From assembly GCA_016787225.1 (NCBI GenBank), contig JAEUUY010000026.1, positions 108,414 through 172,413 on the forward strand: a stretch of DNA of 64,000 bases. Reading direction: 5' to 3'. Source of the DNA: Chitinophagales bacterium (GTDB lineage Bacteria > Bacteroidota > Bacteroidia > Chitinophagales > JADJOU01). The position numbers were made by a program, and so were the translations under genes. Below are positions 46,873-54,558 of this stretch, piece by piece (within the stretch, counting starts at the first letter, position 1; each line of letters begins with the position of its first letter). Under the pieces are notes generated by a model. That model ran no database searches, was not told where the DNA came from, and saw nothing but the letters and a program-made list of their open reading frames with translations.

Positions 46873-46915
46873 AATACTGGGAGTAGATTGAAAATTGCTC
46901 TCAGTATTTTTTTTT
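46873..46915 (+). terminator. Rho-independent terminator after ccoP
   Basis: AATACTGGGAG at 46873-46883 pairs with CTCTCAGTATT at 46898-46908 with one mismatch, over a 14-base loop, and is followed by a run of nine T. It would stop part of the ccoNOQP transcript before ccoG, letting oxidase subunits be made in excess of assembly factors. Confidence 0.7.
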
Positions 46916-46928
46916 GAAAAAAAGAGAT

Positions 46929-48344
46929 ATGGATAATAGTGACAATGGAAGTGAATTTTTGAAACCAGAGACCTATCGTGACACGGTAAGCACAGTTACC
47001 ATTGATGGTAAACGAAAGTGGATCTATGCCCTGAAGCCTAGTGGAAAATTTTATAACTGGCGAAGTATTCTAGCGGCTATTTATCTCCTAGCGTTTTTCA
47101 TCATGCCATTTATCAAAATTGATGGTCAGCCTTTTTTGATGATCAATATAATCGAGAGTAAGTTTGTCATTTTCTCAAAGCCGTTTTGGCCGCAAGATTT
47201 TTACATATTTGCCTTTGGCATGATTACATTTCTCATATTTATTATCCTATTCACCGTTATTTATGGACGGGTTTTTTGTGGTTGGATTTGTCCGCAAACT
47301 ATATTTATGGAATTTGTGTTTCGTAAGATAGAATGGTGGATCGATGGCAATCCTATGCAGCAACAAAAACTTCATCAAATGGAGTGGAATGCTGAAAAAA
47401 TACGTAAACGAGTATTGAAAATAGTTATTTTCTTTCTAGTCTCTTTCCTAATAGCACATACTTTTTTATCCTATATATTGGGGGTAGATGAGGTTTTAAA
47501 AATACTGTCTGAACCCTTATCGGATCATATTCTTCTATTCCTAGGTTTATTATTTTTTACTTTTCTATTTTTCTCAGTCTATTATTTTGTAAGGGAAATA
47601 GTATGCACCACTATCTGTCCCTATGGCAGACTGCAAGGGGTCATGTTTGACAACAATACCATGCAGGTCGCCTATGATTATGTGCGTGGCGAAACCAGAG
47701 AGCGCTACAGCAAAAATCGTGAACGCCAAGGTGGAGACTGCGTAGACTGTCATAAATGTGTAGATGTCTGTCCTACAGGTATCGACATACGTAATGGCTT
47801 GCAAATGGAATGTGTAGGCTGTACCGCCTGTATTGATGCCTGCAATGAGATTATGGATAAATTTGGTTTTGAAAGAAATCTTATCCGCTTTGCTTCTAAA
47901 GAAAATATAGAGAAGAAAGAAGGTTTTAAATTTACTACCCGTGTCAAGGCTTATACTATCTTACTCACCATTCTAGCTGGCATATTGCTCACACTAATCT
48001 TCACCAGATCTTCCGTATCGAGTTATCTCAATAGGGTAGGGGGTCAACTATATCAGGAAGTAGATACAGATACCTTGTCGAATTATTATCTTATAAAAAT
48101 TATCAATAAAAACAATTATGATCTCCCATTTCAGTTTAAGGTAAACAAGATAGCCGGAAGAGTGAAAGTGGTAGGAAATAAAGAATTAGTTCTCAAAAAA
48201 GAGGCTGTGACGGAGTATTACTTCTGGGTTTATACGCATAAAAATCAAATAAAGAAGCGAAATACTAAAATAGAAGTAGTTTTGGAAGATAAGAATCAAA
48301 AAGAATTAGATAAATCCAAAACAAATTTCTATGGACCATATTAA
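46929..48344 (+). CDS. ccoG: cbb3 assembly polyferredoxin CcoG
   Basis: 471 residues from the ATG at 46929; a TTG start 15 bases earlier overlaps the terminator's T-run and is rejected. CcoG/RdxA is a membrane iron-sulfur protein that reduces Cu(II) for cbb3 assembly. Visible marks are FCGWICPQTIFMEF and TTICPYGRLQGVM in the membrane part, two 4Fe-4S motifs (CVDCHKCVDVCP and CVGCTACIDAC) and a C-terminal Ig-like FixG domain. About five hydrophobic helices. It follows the terminator, so expression may be partly separate from ccoNOQP. Confidence 0.93.
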   Translation: MDNSDNGSEFLKPETYRDTVSTVTIDGKRKWIYALKPSGKFYNWRSILAAIYLLAFFIMPFIKIDGQPFLMINIIESKFVIFSKPFWPQDFYIFAFGMITFLIFIILFTVIYGRVFCGWICPQTIFMEFVFRKIEWWIDGNPMQQQKLHQMEWNAEKIRKRVLKIVIFFLVSFLIAHTFLSYILGVDEVLKILSEPLSDHILLFLGLLFFTFLFFSVYYFVREIVCTTICPYGRLQGVMFDNNTMQVAYDYVRGETRERYSKNRERQGGDCVDCHKCVDVCPTGIDIRNGLQMECVGCTACIDACNEIMDKFGFERNLIRFASKENIEKKEGFKFTTRVKAYTILLTILAGILLTLIFTRSSVSSYLNRVGGQLYQEVDTDTLSNYYLIKIINKNNYDLPFQFKVNKIAGRVKVVGNKELVLKKEAVTEYYFWVYTHKNQIKKRNTKIEVVLEDKNQKELDKSKTNFYGPY

Positions 48345-48442
48345 TGTTGAATTTATAATGCTTAATTTTTAATATTATTGATACTTTCAAACACAATAAT
48401 TTATACTTTCAACTTTTCACTTTCAACTTTAAACTTAAATAT

Positions 48443-48880
48443 ATGAACTGGGGCAAAGGACTCACTATCGTCATTATCGCATTTATAGCTACTATGCTAG
48501 GCATGGTTTACATCGCATTCAGACAATCCAATGAAATGATCGAAGATAACTATTATGACCGTGAAGTCAAATATCAACAAATCATAGATGCTAAATCAAA
48601 TTTAAAGCCACTACTAAACGAATTTATACTAGCAGACTCGCTGAATTTTTTGTATCTAAAGCTACCACGCCCAGCAGCAAGCAATATAAAAAACGGAGAA
48701 CTTCGCATGATAAAAATGGATCAAGCTTCTGCAGACAATACCTTGCAAATCCTACAAGAAGAAACCAAAATAGATAAATCTAAAATTCAAAAAGGCCTTT
48801 ATCATATCAAACTAAATTGGGAAAGTGATAGTAAGAGTTATTTTTACGAAGGTGATTTACTAGTTGAAGGTTTAAAGTAG
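48443..48880 (+). CDS. ccoH: cbb3 assembly protein CcoH/FixH
   Basis: 145 residues: one N-terminal transmembrane helix (about 5-25) with the FixH-type start NWGKGLTIVIIAF, then EDNYYDREVKYQQ and a soluble periplasmic region. The length is typical. FixH interacts with CcoI and the oxidase during assembly. About 100 bases of A/T-rich simple sequence (including ACTTTCAACTTTAAACTT) separate it from ccoG. Confidence 0.85.
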   Translation: MNWGKGLTIVIIAFIATMLGMVYIAFRQSNEMIEDNYYDREVKYQQIIDAKSNLKPLLNEFILADSLNFLYLKLPRPAASNIKNGELRMIKMDQASADNTLQILQEETKIDKSKIQKGLYHIKLNWESDSKSYFYEGDLLVEGLK

Positions 48881-49030
48881 AAAGTTTAAAGATTGTACAA
48901 TTACATTTTATCCCCAACACTCAAATTAAAAGACTACAAACCAATCACTGCGACTGTTCACTGCGACTAGCAACTTTACACTTTAAACTTACTACTATCC
49001 ATTGCTCACTGACAACTGACCACTAATTAT

Positions 49031-49738
49031 ATGTACATTCTTCTCGGCTTAGCTATGGGTTTTATGGGTTCGATGCACTGCATAGGTATGTGTGGCCCTT
49101 TGGTTATGAGTATTCATAAAATTGGAAGCTCACACAAGCCGAGCATTTACTATCAGTTTGTTTATTATATAGGAAAAATTATTTCTTATGTGCTTATAGG
49201 AATTCTATTTGGAGGAGTAGGACAGACGTTTCATCTCTTTCTATCGCAGCAAAAGCTTTCTATATTAGTTGGCATTAGTTTTATTCTATTTTTCGTATGG
49301 AACAAGATAAATACAAAGACATTTTCTAGTACTTTCAGTTCAAAAATTCTTCCTCTTACGAGATTTTTTTCATTGCTTGTTCAAGAGAAATCCGCTCTAA
49401 AAATGCTTTTTACAGGTATAGGAAATGGTTTTTTACCTTGTGGCTTTGTATATGCAGCGGCAGCGGCATCCATAGCTACTGGTCATGTATCAGATAGTAT
49501 TTTATTTATGATAGGATTTGGGATAGGAACTATACCTGCTTTGACCAGCGTCATTTATTTTTATAGATTTCTGCCCGAAAAAGCCAAGATTTTTTTCAAT
49601 CATATTTATACCTACTTACTCGTCATCGTAGGGATATTGCTTATTCTCAGAGGACTCAATTTAGGTATTCCTTATATCAGCCCAGCCTATGACACCGAGA
49701 AAGAAGAAGTACACAGCTGCTGTCATAAAGAAGGATAA
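49031..49738 (+). CDS. SafE/DsbD_2-type membrane protein linked to cbb3 assembly
   Basis: 235 residues with six hydrophobic helices. It opens with GLAMGFMGSMHCIGMCGPLVM, which carries the MHCxGMCG motif of the sulfite-exporter SafE / DsbD_2-like group that is often found at the end of cco clusters of Bacteroidota, and has NGFLPCGFVYAAAAAS in the middle. The C-terminal tail is a likely metal-binding cluster, HSCCHKEG. The two cysteine-bearing helices suggest thiol or copper transfer across the membrane; the exact role is unverified. Confidence 0.75.
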   Translation: MYILLGLAMGFMGSMHCIGMCGPLVMSIHKIGSSHKPSIYYQFVYYIGKIISYVLIGILFGGVGQTFHLFLSQQKLSILVGISFILFFVWNKINTKTFSSTFSSKILPLTRFFSLLVQEKSALKMLFTGIGNGFLPCGFVYAAAAASIATGHVSDSILFMIGFGIGTIPALTSVIYFYRFLPEKAKIFFNHIYTYLLVIVGILLILRGLNLGIPYISPAYDTEKEEVHSCCHKEG

Positions 49739-49799
49739 TTTTTCTGTGCCAAGGATCACAGTTTTGGGTTTTTAAACGTATTACGGGATTTCTACTTAT

Positions 49800-49807
49800 T
49801 AACTTTG
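49800..49807 (+). promoter_or_regulatory. -7 box upstream of the 34-codon gene
   Basis: TAACTTTG fits TAnnTTTG and precedes the ATG at 49829 by 21 bases. The same box, in the same TAACTTTGTTCG context, precedes the next small gene, which supports both being real. Confidence 0.45.
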
Positions 49808-49828
49808 TTCGGTAATCTATCATAATTT

Positions 49829-49933
49829 ATGAGCAATTTTGAATTCGTTATTTTCAGTGTCATTATAGGTCATTTAGTACTTGGTTTTGCATGGGTACTC
49901 TACAAAATAGAGTTTAGTAATAAGGAAAAATAA
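49829..49933 (+). CDS. 34-residue single-span membrane protein
   Basis: ATG at 49829, TAA at 49931-49933. The peptide starts MSNFEFVIFSV and has one hydrophobic helix (FVIFSVIIGHLVLGFAWVLY) and then a polar end KIEFSNKEK, the topology of tiny cbb3-associated subunits such as CcoM of Pseudomonas. It lies 90 bases downstream of the SafE-like gene in the cco cluster and has its own promoter-like box. That it serves the oxidase is inference; it is too short to assign by family. Confidence 0.5.
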   Translation: MSNFEFVIFSVIIGHLVLGFAWVLYKIEFSNKEK

Positions 49934-49950
49934 CTTTCATCTTGATTCTT

Positions 49951-50070
49951 TATACCGTAAGCGTATTAGTCCAATTTCGCATAGCGCATTGCACTAAACA
50001 AATACTGCTACGGCATTTACCATAGCAAAGTTTTAAAATAGGTTGAACTATTTTAAAACAGCTATTGGTA
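49951..50070. repeat. Double-hairpin intergenic element, copy 1
   Basis: Hairpin A: CCGTAAGCGTATT at 49955-49967 pairs with AATACTGCTACGG at 50001-50013 with a few mismatches, and AGTCCAAT / ATTGCACT extends the stem inside. Hairpin B: TACCATAGC at 50018-50026 pairs with GCTATTGGTA at 50061-50070, and inside it GTTTTAAAATAG / CTATTTTAAAAC is a perfect 12-bp stem around GTTGAA. The layout and the TTTATACCGTA opening match the element at 59778-59892. Confidence 0.6.
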
Positions 50071-50080
50071 TTATTTTCAC

Positions 50081-50088
50081 TAACTTTG
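50081..50088 (+). promoter_or_regulatory. -7 box upstream of the 35-codon basic gene
   Basis: TAACTTTG, within TAACTTTGTTCG, lies 28 bases before the ATG at 50117. The same 12-base string lies at the same kind of position before the preceding small gene. Confidence 0.45.
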
Positions 50089-50116
50089 TTCGTAAAGTAT
50101 AAATTTTGGTATCTAT

Positions 50117-50224
50117 ATGGCAAAATCAAAAGACGTAAAAAAAGAAGTCAAGAAAGAACCAGTAAAAACGGCAAAAGAGAAGAAAGAGGAGAAAAGAGAA
50201 AAGAAAAACAATAAGAAATACTAG
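50117..50224 (+). CDS. 35-residue lysine/glutamate-rich protein
   Basis: ATG at 50117, TAG at 50222-50224, convergent with and overlapping the last bases of the IcmF-like gene on the other strand. Almost the whole peptide is charged: [14 protein letters not shown], then alternating K and E to an NNKKY end. Small Lys/Glu-rich proteins starting MAKSK...VKKE occur in several Bacteroidota, by recall. The composition suggests a nucleic-acid- or ribosome-associated peptide, but there is no direct evidence. Confidence 0.5.
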   Translation: MAKSKDVKKEVKKEPVKTAKEKKEEKREKKNNKKY

Positions 50225-51516
50225 TTTTTCTGACTATTTGCCGCCACCTTCGCTGCCCATTTCTCTGAAATCACTCTCATGAGATTTATAAAAAGTTCAT
50301 TGGTTCCTGGATCATTGAACTGAGACGCGATAGTGCCATATACTGGCATTGTATCTGGATCCTTATCCCAATGATTTAAGTTGCGTTGGATTTGTTTCTT
50401 CACGTCTCTCAATGCATCTTGGGCTCCACGTTTGTCAAATTTATTCACAGCTACGATATCTGCAAAATCTAGCATATCAATCTTTTCAAGCTGACTAGCT
50501 GCGCCGAATTCTGGTGTCATGATATACATCGACACGTCGCTGTGATCTACTATCTCTGTATCACTCTGTCCTATACCAGATGTCTCCAAAATTATCAGAT
50601 CGAAGTTTGCATATTTAAGAATATCCACTGCTGCCTGTACGTATTTTGAAAGAGCCAAATTGCTCTGTCTTGTAGCTAATGAACGCATAAAGACTCGTTC
50701 ATTATTGATAGAGTTCATCCGAATTCTATCGCCTAGTAATGCTCCTCCAGTCTTACGTTTCGATGGATCTACAGAGAGAATGGCTATTTTTTTATCTTCA
50801 AATTCAAACAGAAATCTGCGAACTATTTCGTCTATCATGGAAGACTTACCAGCTCCACCAGTACCTGTAATACCCAGCACAGGGCACTTTGTGACCATTG
50901 ACTTTGCGACCTTGTCAGAGTCTGGCAGGAACTTTTTCAAATCTTTTTCTAGACACTCAGGAAAATTTTCAGCTGTAGAGATGAGTTTAGCTAATAGTTT
51001 AGCATCACAATTTTGAAATCCTTTTATAAAATCATCTTTGGATTTATACTCAAGATAACTTTCTGGTGCACCTGTCGGAAAATCACATTTGGACAAAAGA
51101 TCAATAATCATACCCTCAAGCCCCATAGCGCGACCGTCATCAGGAGAATAAATTCTAGCTATACCATATGCATGTAACTCCTCTATCTCTGTCGGTAGTA
51201 TGGTCCCCCCTCCTCCTCCAAAAATCTTTATATGACCACAACCATGTTCTTTTAAAAGGTCGTACATATATTTAAAAAATTCGATATGTCCCCCTTGATA
51301 GCTAGTAATAGCTATGGCATTGGCATCTTCCTGAATGGCTGTATTTACTATTTCTGCTACACTTCTATTATGCCCTAGGTGAACGACCTCAGCACCTTTA
51401 GATTGGATAATACGCCGCATAATATTGATAGCAGCATCGTGTCCATCAAAGAGTGAAGCCGCCGTAACTAATTTGACTTTATTTTTTAACTGGAAATCCA
51501 CCGCAGTTGATGACAT
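50221..51516 (-). CDS. Cobalamin-binding domain fused to MeaB/IcmF-type GTPase, without mutase domain
   Basis: 431 residues equivalent to the front half of IcmF. A B12-binding domain (about 15-140) has [13 protein letters not shown] with the cobalt-ligand histidine, and [12 protein letters not shown]. The G-protein chaperone domain (about 205-430) has the P-loop GTGGAGKSS, the [15 protein letters not shown] segment, [11 protein letters not shown] and NKFD. In IcmF proteins a catalytic mutase of about 600 residues follows the GTPase; here the protein stops right after it, and the DNA downstream holds small plus-strand genes, not a displaced mutase. The mutase may be a separate gene elsewhere. 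It likely loads or protects adenosylcobalamin for an acyl-CoA mutase. Confidence 0.85.
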   Translation of the reverse strand: MSSTAVDFQLKNKVKLVTAASLFDGHDAAINIMRRIIQSKGAEVVHLGHNRSVAEIVNTAIQEDANAIAITSYQGGHIEFFKYMYDLLKEHGCGHIKIFGGGGGTILPTEIEELHAYGIARIYSPDDGRAMGLEGMIIDLLSKCDFPTGAPESYLEYKSKDDFIKGFQNCDAKLLAKLISTAENFPECLEKDLKKFLPDSDKVAKSMVTKCPVLGITGTGGAGKSSMIDEIVRRFLFEFEDKKIAILSVDPSKRKTGGALLGDRIRMNSINNERVFMRSLATRQSNLALSKYVQAAVDILKYANFDLIILETSGIGQSDTEIVDHSDVSMYIMTPEFGAASQLEKIDMLDFADIVAVNKFDKRGAQDALRDVKKQIQRNLNHWDKDPDTMPVYGTIASQFNDPGTNELFINLMRVISEKWAAKVAANSQKN

Positions 51517-51575
51517 AAAATGAGTTTAAAAGCGCAAAATAATATATTTTAGTGGAACTATTCATAAAAAAAACG

Positions 51576-51995
51576 CTAATGATTGCGCACACCATAGGTG
51601 AAGAATATTGCCATCCAGAATATTAAAAAAATAGTACAGAGCACATTTATCCCTGAAGACCTAAAATAAAAATATATTGCGCTCGCCAAAGTAGCATTTT
51701 GAGGATTGTTTTTCATATAGTATATTTCTACTATTTCACCTTCATCAAAAATTAAGTTCTTTGGTCCATTAAAACTATAATTATGGTTTCCTACTGAATA
51801 TTCAATTTGGCTAACCGTATAATTTGATTTTCCAAATTCCATGGAAAAGCTTCCAGTTACTACCCCATTTGTTTTCTCACCAAATAATAAATAGTGAAAA
51901 CTAAACAAGATAGGCAGTGTAATAACAAAAAAACTGACAAGTAAAAATACCCTTAACGTAAGTTTATGTTTTATAAATTCTTCTAATCTAGTCAA
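51576..51995 (-). CDS. DUF3592-like membrane protein with TTG start
   Basis: 139 residues with two transmembrane helices (about 15-38 and 112-134) around a small beta-rich loop (IEYSVGNHNYSFNGPKN ... GEIVEIYYMKNNPQNA), the layout of DUF3592 proteins. The frame has no ATG near its beginning; TTG at 51993-51995 is the first start after an in-frame TAG three codons upstream, so an unusual start is needed. It lies 14 bases after the stop of the GldM-domain gene and is likely co-transcribed. Function unknown. Confidence 0.6.
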   Translation of the reverse strand: MTRLEEFIKHKLTLRVFLLVSFFVITLPILFSFHYLLFGEKTNGVVTGSFSMEFGKSNYTVSQIEYSVGNHNYSFNGPKNLIFDEGEIVEIYYMKNNPQNATLASAIYFYFRSSGINVLCTIFLIFWMAIFFTYGVRNH

Positions 51996-52009
51996 ACTAT
52001 TCTAAGGCT

Positions 52010-52663
52010 CTATTTTATTTGATAAGAAAGTCCGGGTATTCTTCGCATTGTGCTATCTGGGCTTAAGACCTTTACATTTTCTATTAATAGCACATCGCCA
52101 GATTTGGACTGTTTAATTGACTCTATAATAGCCTTATTTAGTTCTGCTGAGTTATGCTCAGCTTCTATAATATCGCCTTTCTTTGGGATGTAGGTAAGAT
52201 GGAATGAAACTATTTTTTGAGTGGTAGATACTATATCGCCAGTGTAAATTTTCAATGATGAATTGTTCAGTAAATCATAAGCACTAATCTTACCGCCTCC
52301 AGGAAGTGAGCCCAGCCGCACCTTAGGGTCTAAGTTCTTTTGTAAATCTATTTTATTAATCTTGGCATCAAAATCTATGCTGCCTTTCATAACAGTTCCA
52401 CTAAATAACATGACAGTAACAGGACCAGCTTGATTTGGTCTTATTTTAAAATTAGCACCATTCTTCAATATATTCACTGCATTAAAAAGGATATTGTCGA
52501 TACTGGGGTCAAATTTCAGCACATTTTCTATCCCGACGATTAAGACATATTTTTCCTTAGAAGTTAAATTTTCAAAGTAGAGGCTGTCTTGAGAATTAAG
52601 ATTTATCCAAAAAAAGGATAGAAATAATAGTCCTAAAAATTTATTTAGTAGTCTTCTAGTCAT
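52010..52663 (-). CDS. Secreted GldM C-terminal-domain protein
   Basis: 217 residues with a signal peptide ending WINLNSQ. The rest resembles the last domains of GldM (PorM), the periplasmic rod of the type IX secretion motor: an Ig-like segment starting YVLIVGIENVL, then LGSLPGGGKISAYDLL and a C-terminal ENVKVLSPDSTMRRIPGLSY that matches GldM's closing strand pattern. No membrane anchor or coiled coil is present. It is divergent from gldG, 146 bases away. Its exact role, possibly as a T9SS-associated accessory, is inference. Confidence 0.65.
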   Translation of the reverse strand: MTRRLLNKFLGLLFLSFFWINLNSQDSLYFENLTSKEKYVLIVGIENVLKFDPSIDNILFNAVNILKNGANFKIRPNQAGPVTVMLFSGTVMKGSIDFDAKINKIDLQKNLDPKVRLGSLPGGGKISAYDLLNNSSLKIYTGDIVSTTQKIVSFHLTYIPKKGDIIEAEHNSAELNKAIIESIKQSKSGDVLLIENVKVLSPDSTMRRIPGLSYQIK

Positions 52664-52809
52664 ACTTCATTATATTTTCTCATAACAAAAAGTACAATAA
52701 AGATAAGGAATTAGACCTTAAAATCCTTTAAAAACTATAATATGAACACCAAGTTTTACTTAAAAACGGATATATTTATGCTTTTATATTAACGAAAGCG
52801 TCTTTAGCA

Positions 52810-54552
52810 ATGCAAAAACTAGATAAAAAGACTTTGTGGATTCGATTAGCTATGGTCATAGCCATAATTGTCCTCGTCAATTTTATTGCATCTTTTTTAT
52901 ATAAACGTTTTGATTTAACCTCAGAAGGTCGATACTCTTTGAGTGATTCTACAATAAATCTTTTGGATAAAACGAAACACAAAGCCTATATTAAAATCTA
53001 CCTAGATGGAGAAGATCTTCCTTCAGGTTTTTTACGATTGAGAAATGCGACTGAAGATGTTCTCAAAGAAATGAATAGCGAAAGTGGTGGAAAAATTCAA
53101 TATGAATTTATCAATCCGGTCAAAAATGCCACGAATGAGGATGAAAGAATTAAAATTCAACAAGAGCTCATTTCCAAAGGGCTTATGCCTACCCAGTTAA
53201 GGGTTAAAAAAGAGGATGGATTTAAAGAGCAACTCATTTTCCCTTGTCTACAAGTCAGTGTCAATGGGAAATCATGGCCAGTACAAATTTTGGAGAATCA
53301 AGTCGGCTACGCACCAGAGTACGCTCTGAACAATTCTATCATTTCACTGGAATATAAAATAGCGAATGCCTTAAAAAAACTAACCGACGACAAGGTTTAT
53401 ACCATAGGTATCATGCAAGGACATGGAGAACTTATGCCTCAAGAATTAAATGATCTAGCGAATATACTTACTGAAAACAACTATGAGGTCAACTTTTATG
53501 ACGTCAAGCAGAAAGTATTAAGTAAACAAGGGGATAGCCTTGGTTCTTGGTTTCCACAAACGACGGATTTATTAATAATAGCGGGTCCTCAAAAACCATT
53601 CGCTGATGTAGAAAAATACCGCCTAGATCAATACGTCATGAAAGGTGGAAAAATATTATGGGCAATAGATGCGATGGATGCTCGCATGGATTATTTAAGA
53701 AACGATGCTAATATGTTTTTAGCCCATGGATTAGATTTAAATTTAGAAGATATATTGTTTACGTATGGTGTCCGTGTTAATAAAAATCTTGTTCAAGACG
53801 GACAGCAGAGCGCTCCCATTCCGATATTAGATGAAGCTACCAAAGAGCCTCTCCTATTTCCGTGGCTCTATAGCCCGCTGTTAACTCCCTCTCTGGAGCA
53901 TCCTATTGGGAAAAATTTAGATCCTGTGTTTGCGCAATTTTCATCTAGTATTGACCTGATACAAAACGACATTAAAAAAACAATCATTCTTTCTACATCA
54001 CAATACGGAAGAGCAATTCCAGAACCTGCGCGAGTACATTTATCTGCTGTCAAAGACAAGCCAGATTTTAAATACTTCAAACAACCACATCTTCCATGCG
54101 GTGTTTTACTCGAAGGAAAATTCACATCTGCCTACAAAAATCAATTAGGCATTGATTTCGTCAAAAAAATAACGGAGGCTGGTCAAGCCCCGAAAGAAAT
54201 GAGTGTAGAAAACAAAATGATAATTCTATCCGATGCAGATATTCTCAGAAATCATGTTTCGAGTAAAGGGGAAATATATCCGTTAGGATTTGAGCAGTAC
54301 AGTCGTCAAACATTCGCCAATAAAGACTTTGTATTAAATTGTATCGAATATCTGATAGATCCTAATAATCTTTTAGCTACTAGAAATAAAGAAATAAAAG
54401 TTAGGCAGCTTGATGCTAAGCGAACTAAGACAGAAGGAAGCAAATGGAAAATGCTGAATCTCATTTTACCTTTAGGTCTTGTAATTTTATTTGCCATAGT
54501 CTTTAACTATCTGCGCAGACGAAAGTGGACAATAGCCAAACTTCCAAAATAA
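52810..54552 (+). CDS. gldG: Gliding-motility ABC transporter auxiliary protein GldG
   Basis: 580 residues, one membrane helix at each end (about 12-33 and 550-570) and a large extracytoplasmic region of the ABC-auxiliary type, starting RFDLTSEGRYSLSDST. The features IQYEFINP, IGIMQGHGEL and LLIIAGPQKPF are typical. GldG normally works with the permease GldF and ATPase GldA in gliding motility; gldF is usually immediately upstream, but here the upstream gene is a divergent GldM-domain gene. A glycosyltransferase gene follows after 6 bases and is likely co-transcribed. Confidence 0.88.
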   Translation: MQKLDKKTLWIRLAMVIAIIVLVNFIASFLYKRFDLTSEGRYSLSDSTINLLDKTKHKAYIKIYLDGEDLPSGFLRLRNATEDVLKEMNSESGGKIQYEFINPVKNATNEDERIKIQQELISKGLMPTQLRVKKEDGFKEQLIFPCLQVSVNGKSWPVQILENQVGYAPEYALNNSIISLEYKIANALKKLTDDKVYTIGIMQGHGELMPQELNDLANILTENNYEVNFYDVKQKVLSKQGDSLGSWFPQTTDLLIIAGPQKPFADVEKYRLDQYVMKGGKILWAIDAMDARMDYLRNDANMFLAHGLDLNLEDILFTYGVRVNKNLVQDGQQSAPIPILDEATKEPLLFPWLYSPLLTPSLEHPIGKNLDPVFAQFSSSIDLIQNDIKKTIILSTSQYGRAIPEPARVHLSAVKDKPDFKYFKQPHLPCGVLLEGKFTSAYKNQLGIDFVKKITEAGQAPKEMSVENKMIILSDADILRNHVSSKGEIYPLGFEQYSRQTFANKDFVLNCIEYLIDPNNLLATRNKEIKVRQLDAKRTKTEGSKWKMLNLILPLGLVILFAIVFNYLRRRKWTIAKLPK

Positions 54553-54558
54553 TAGTAT

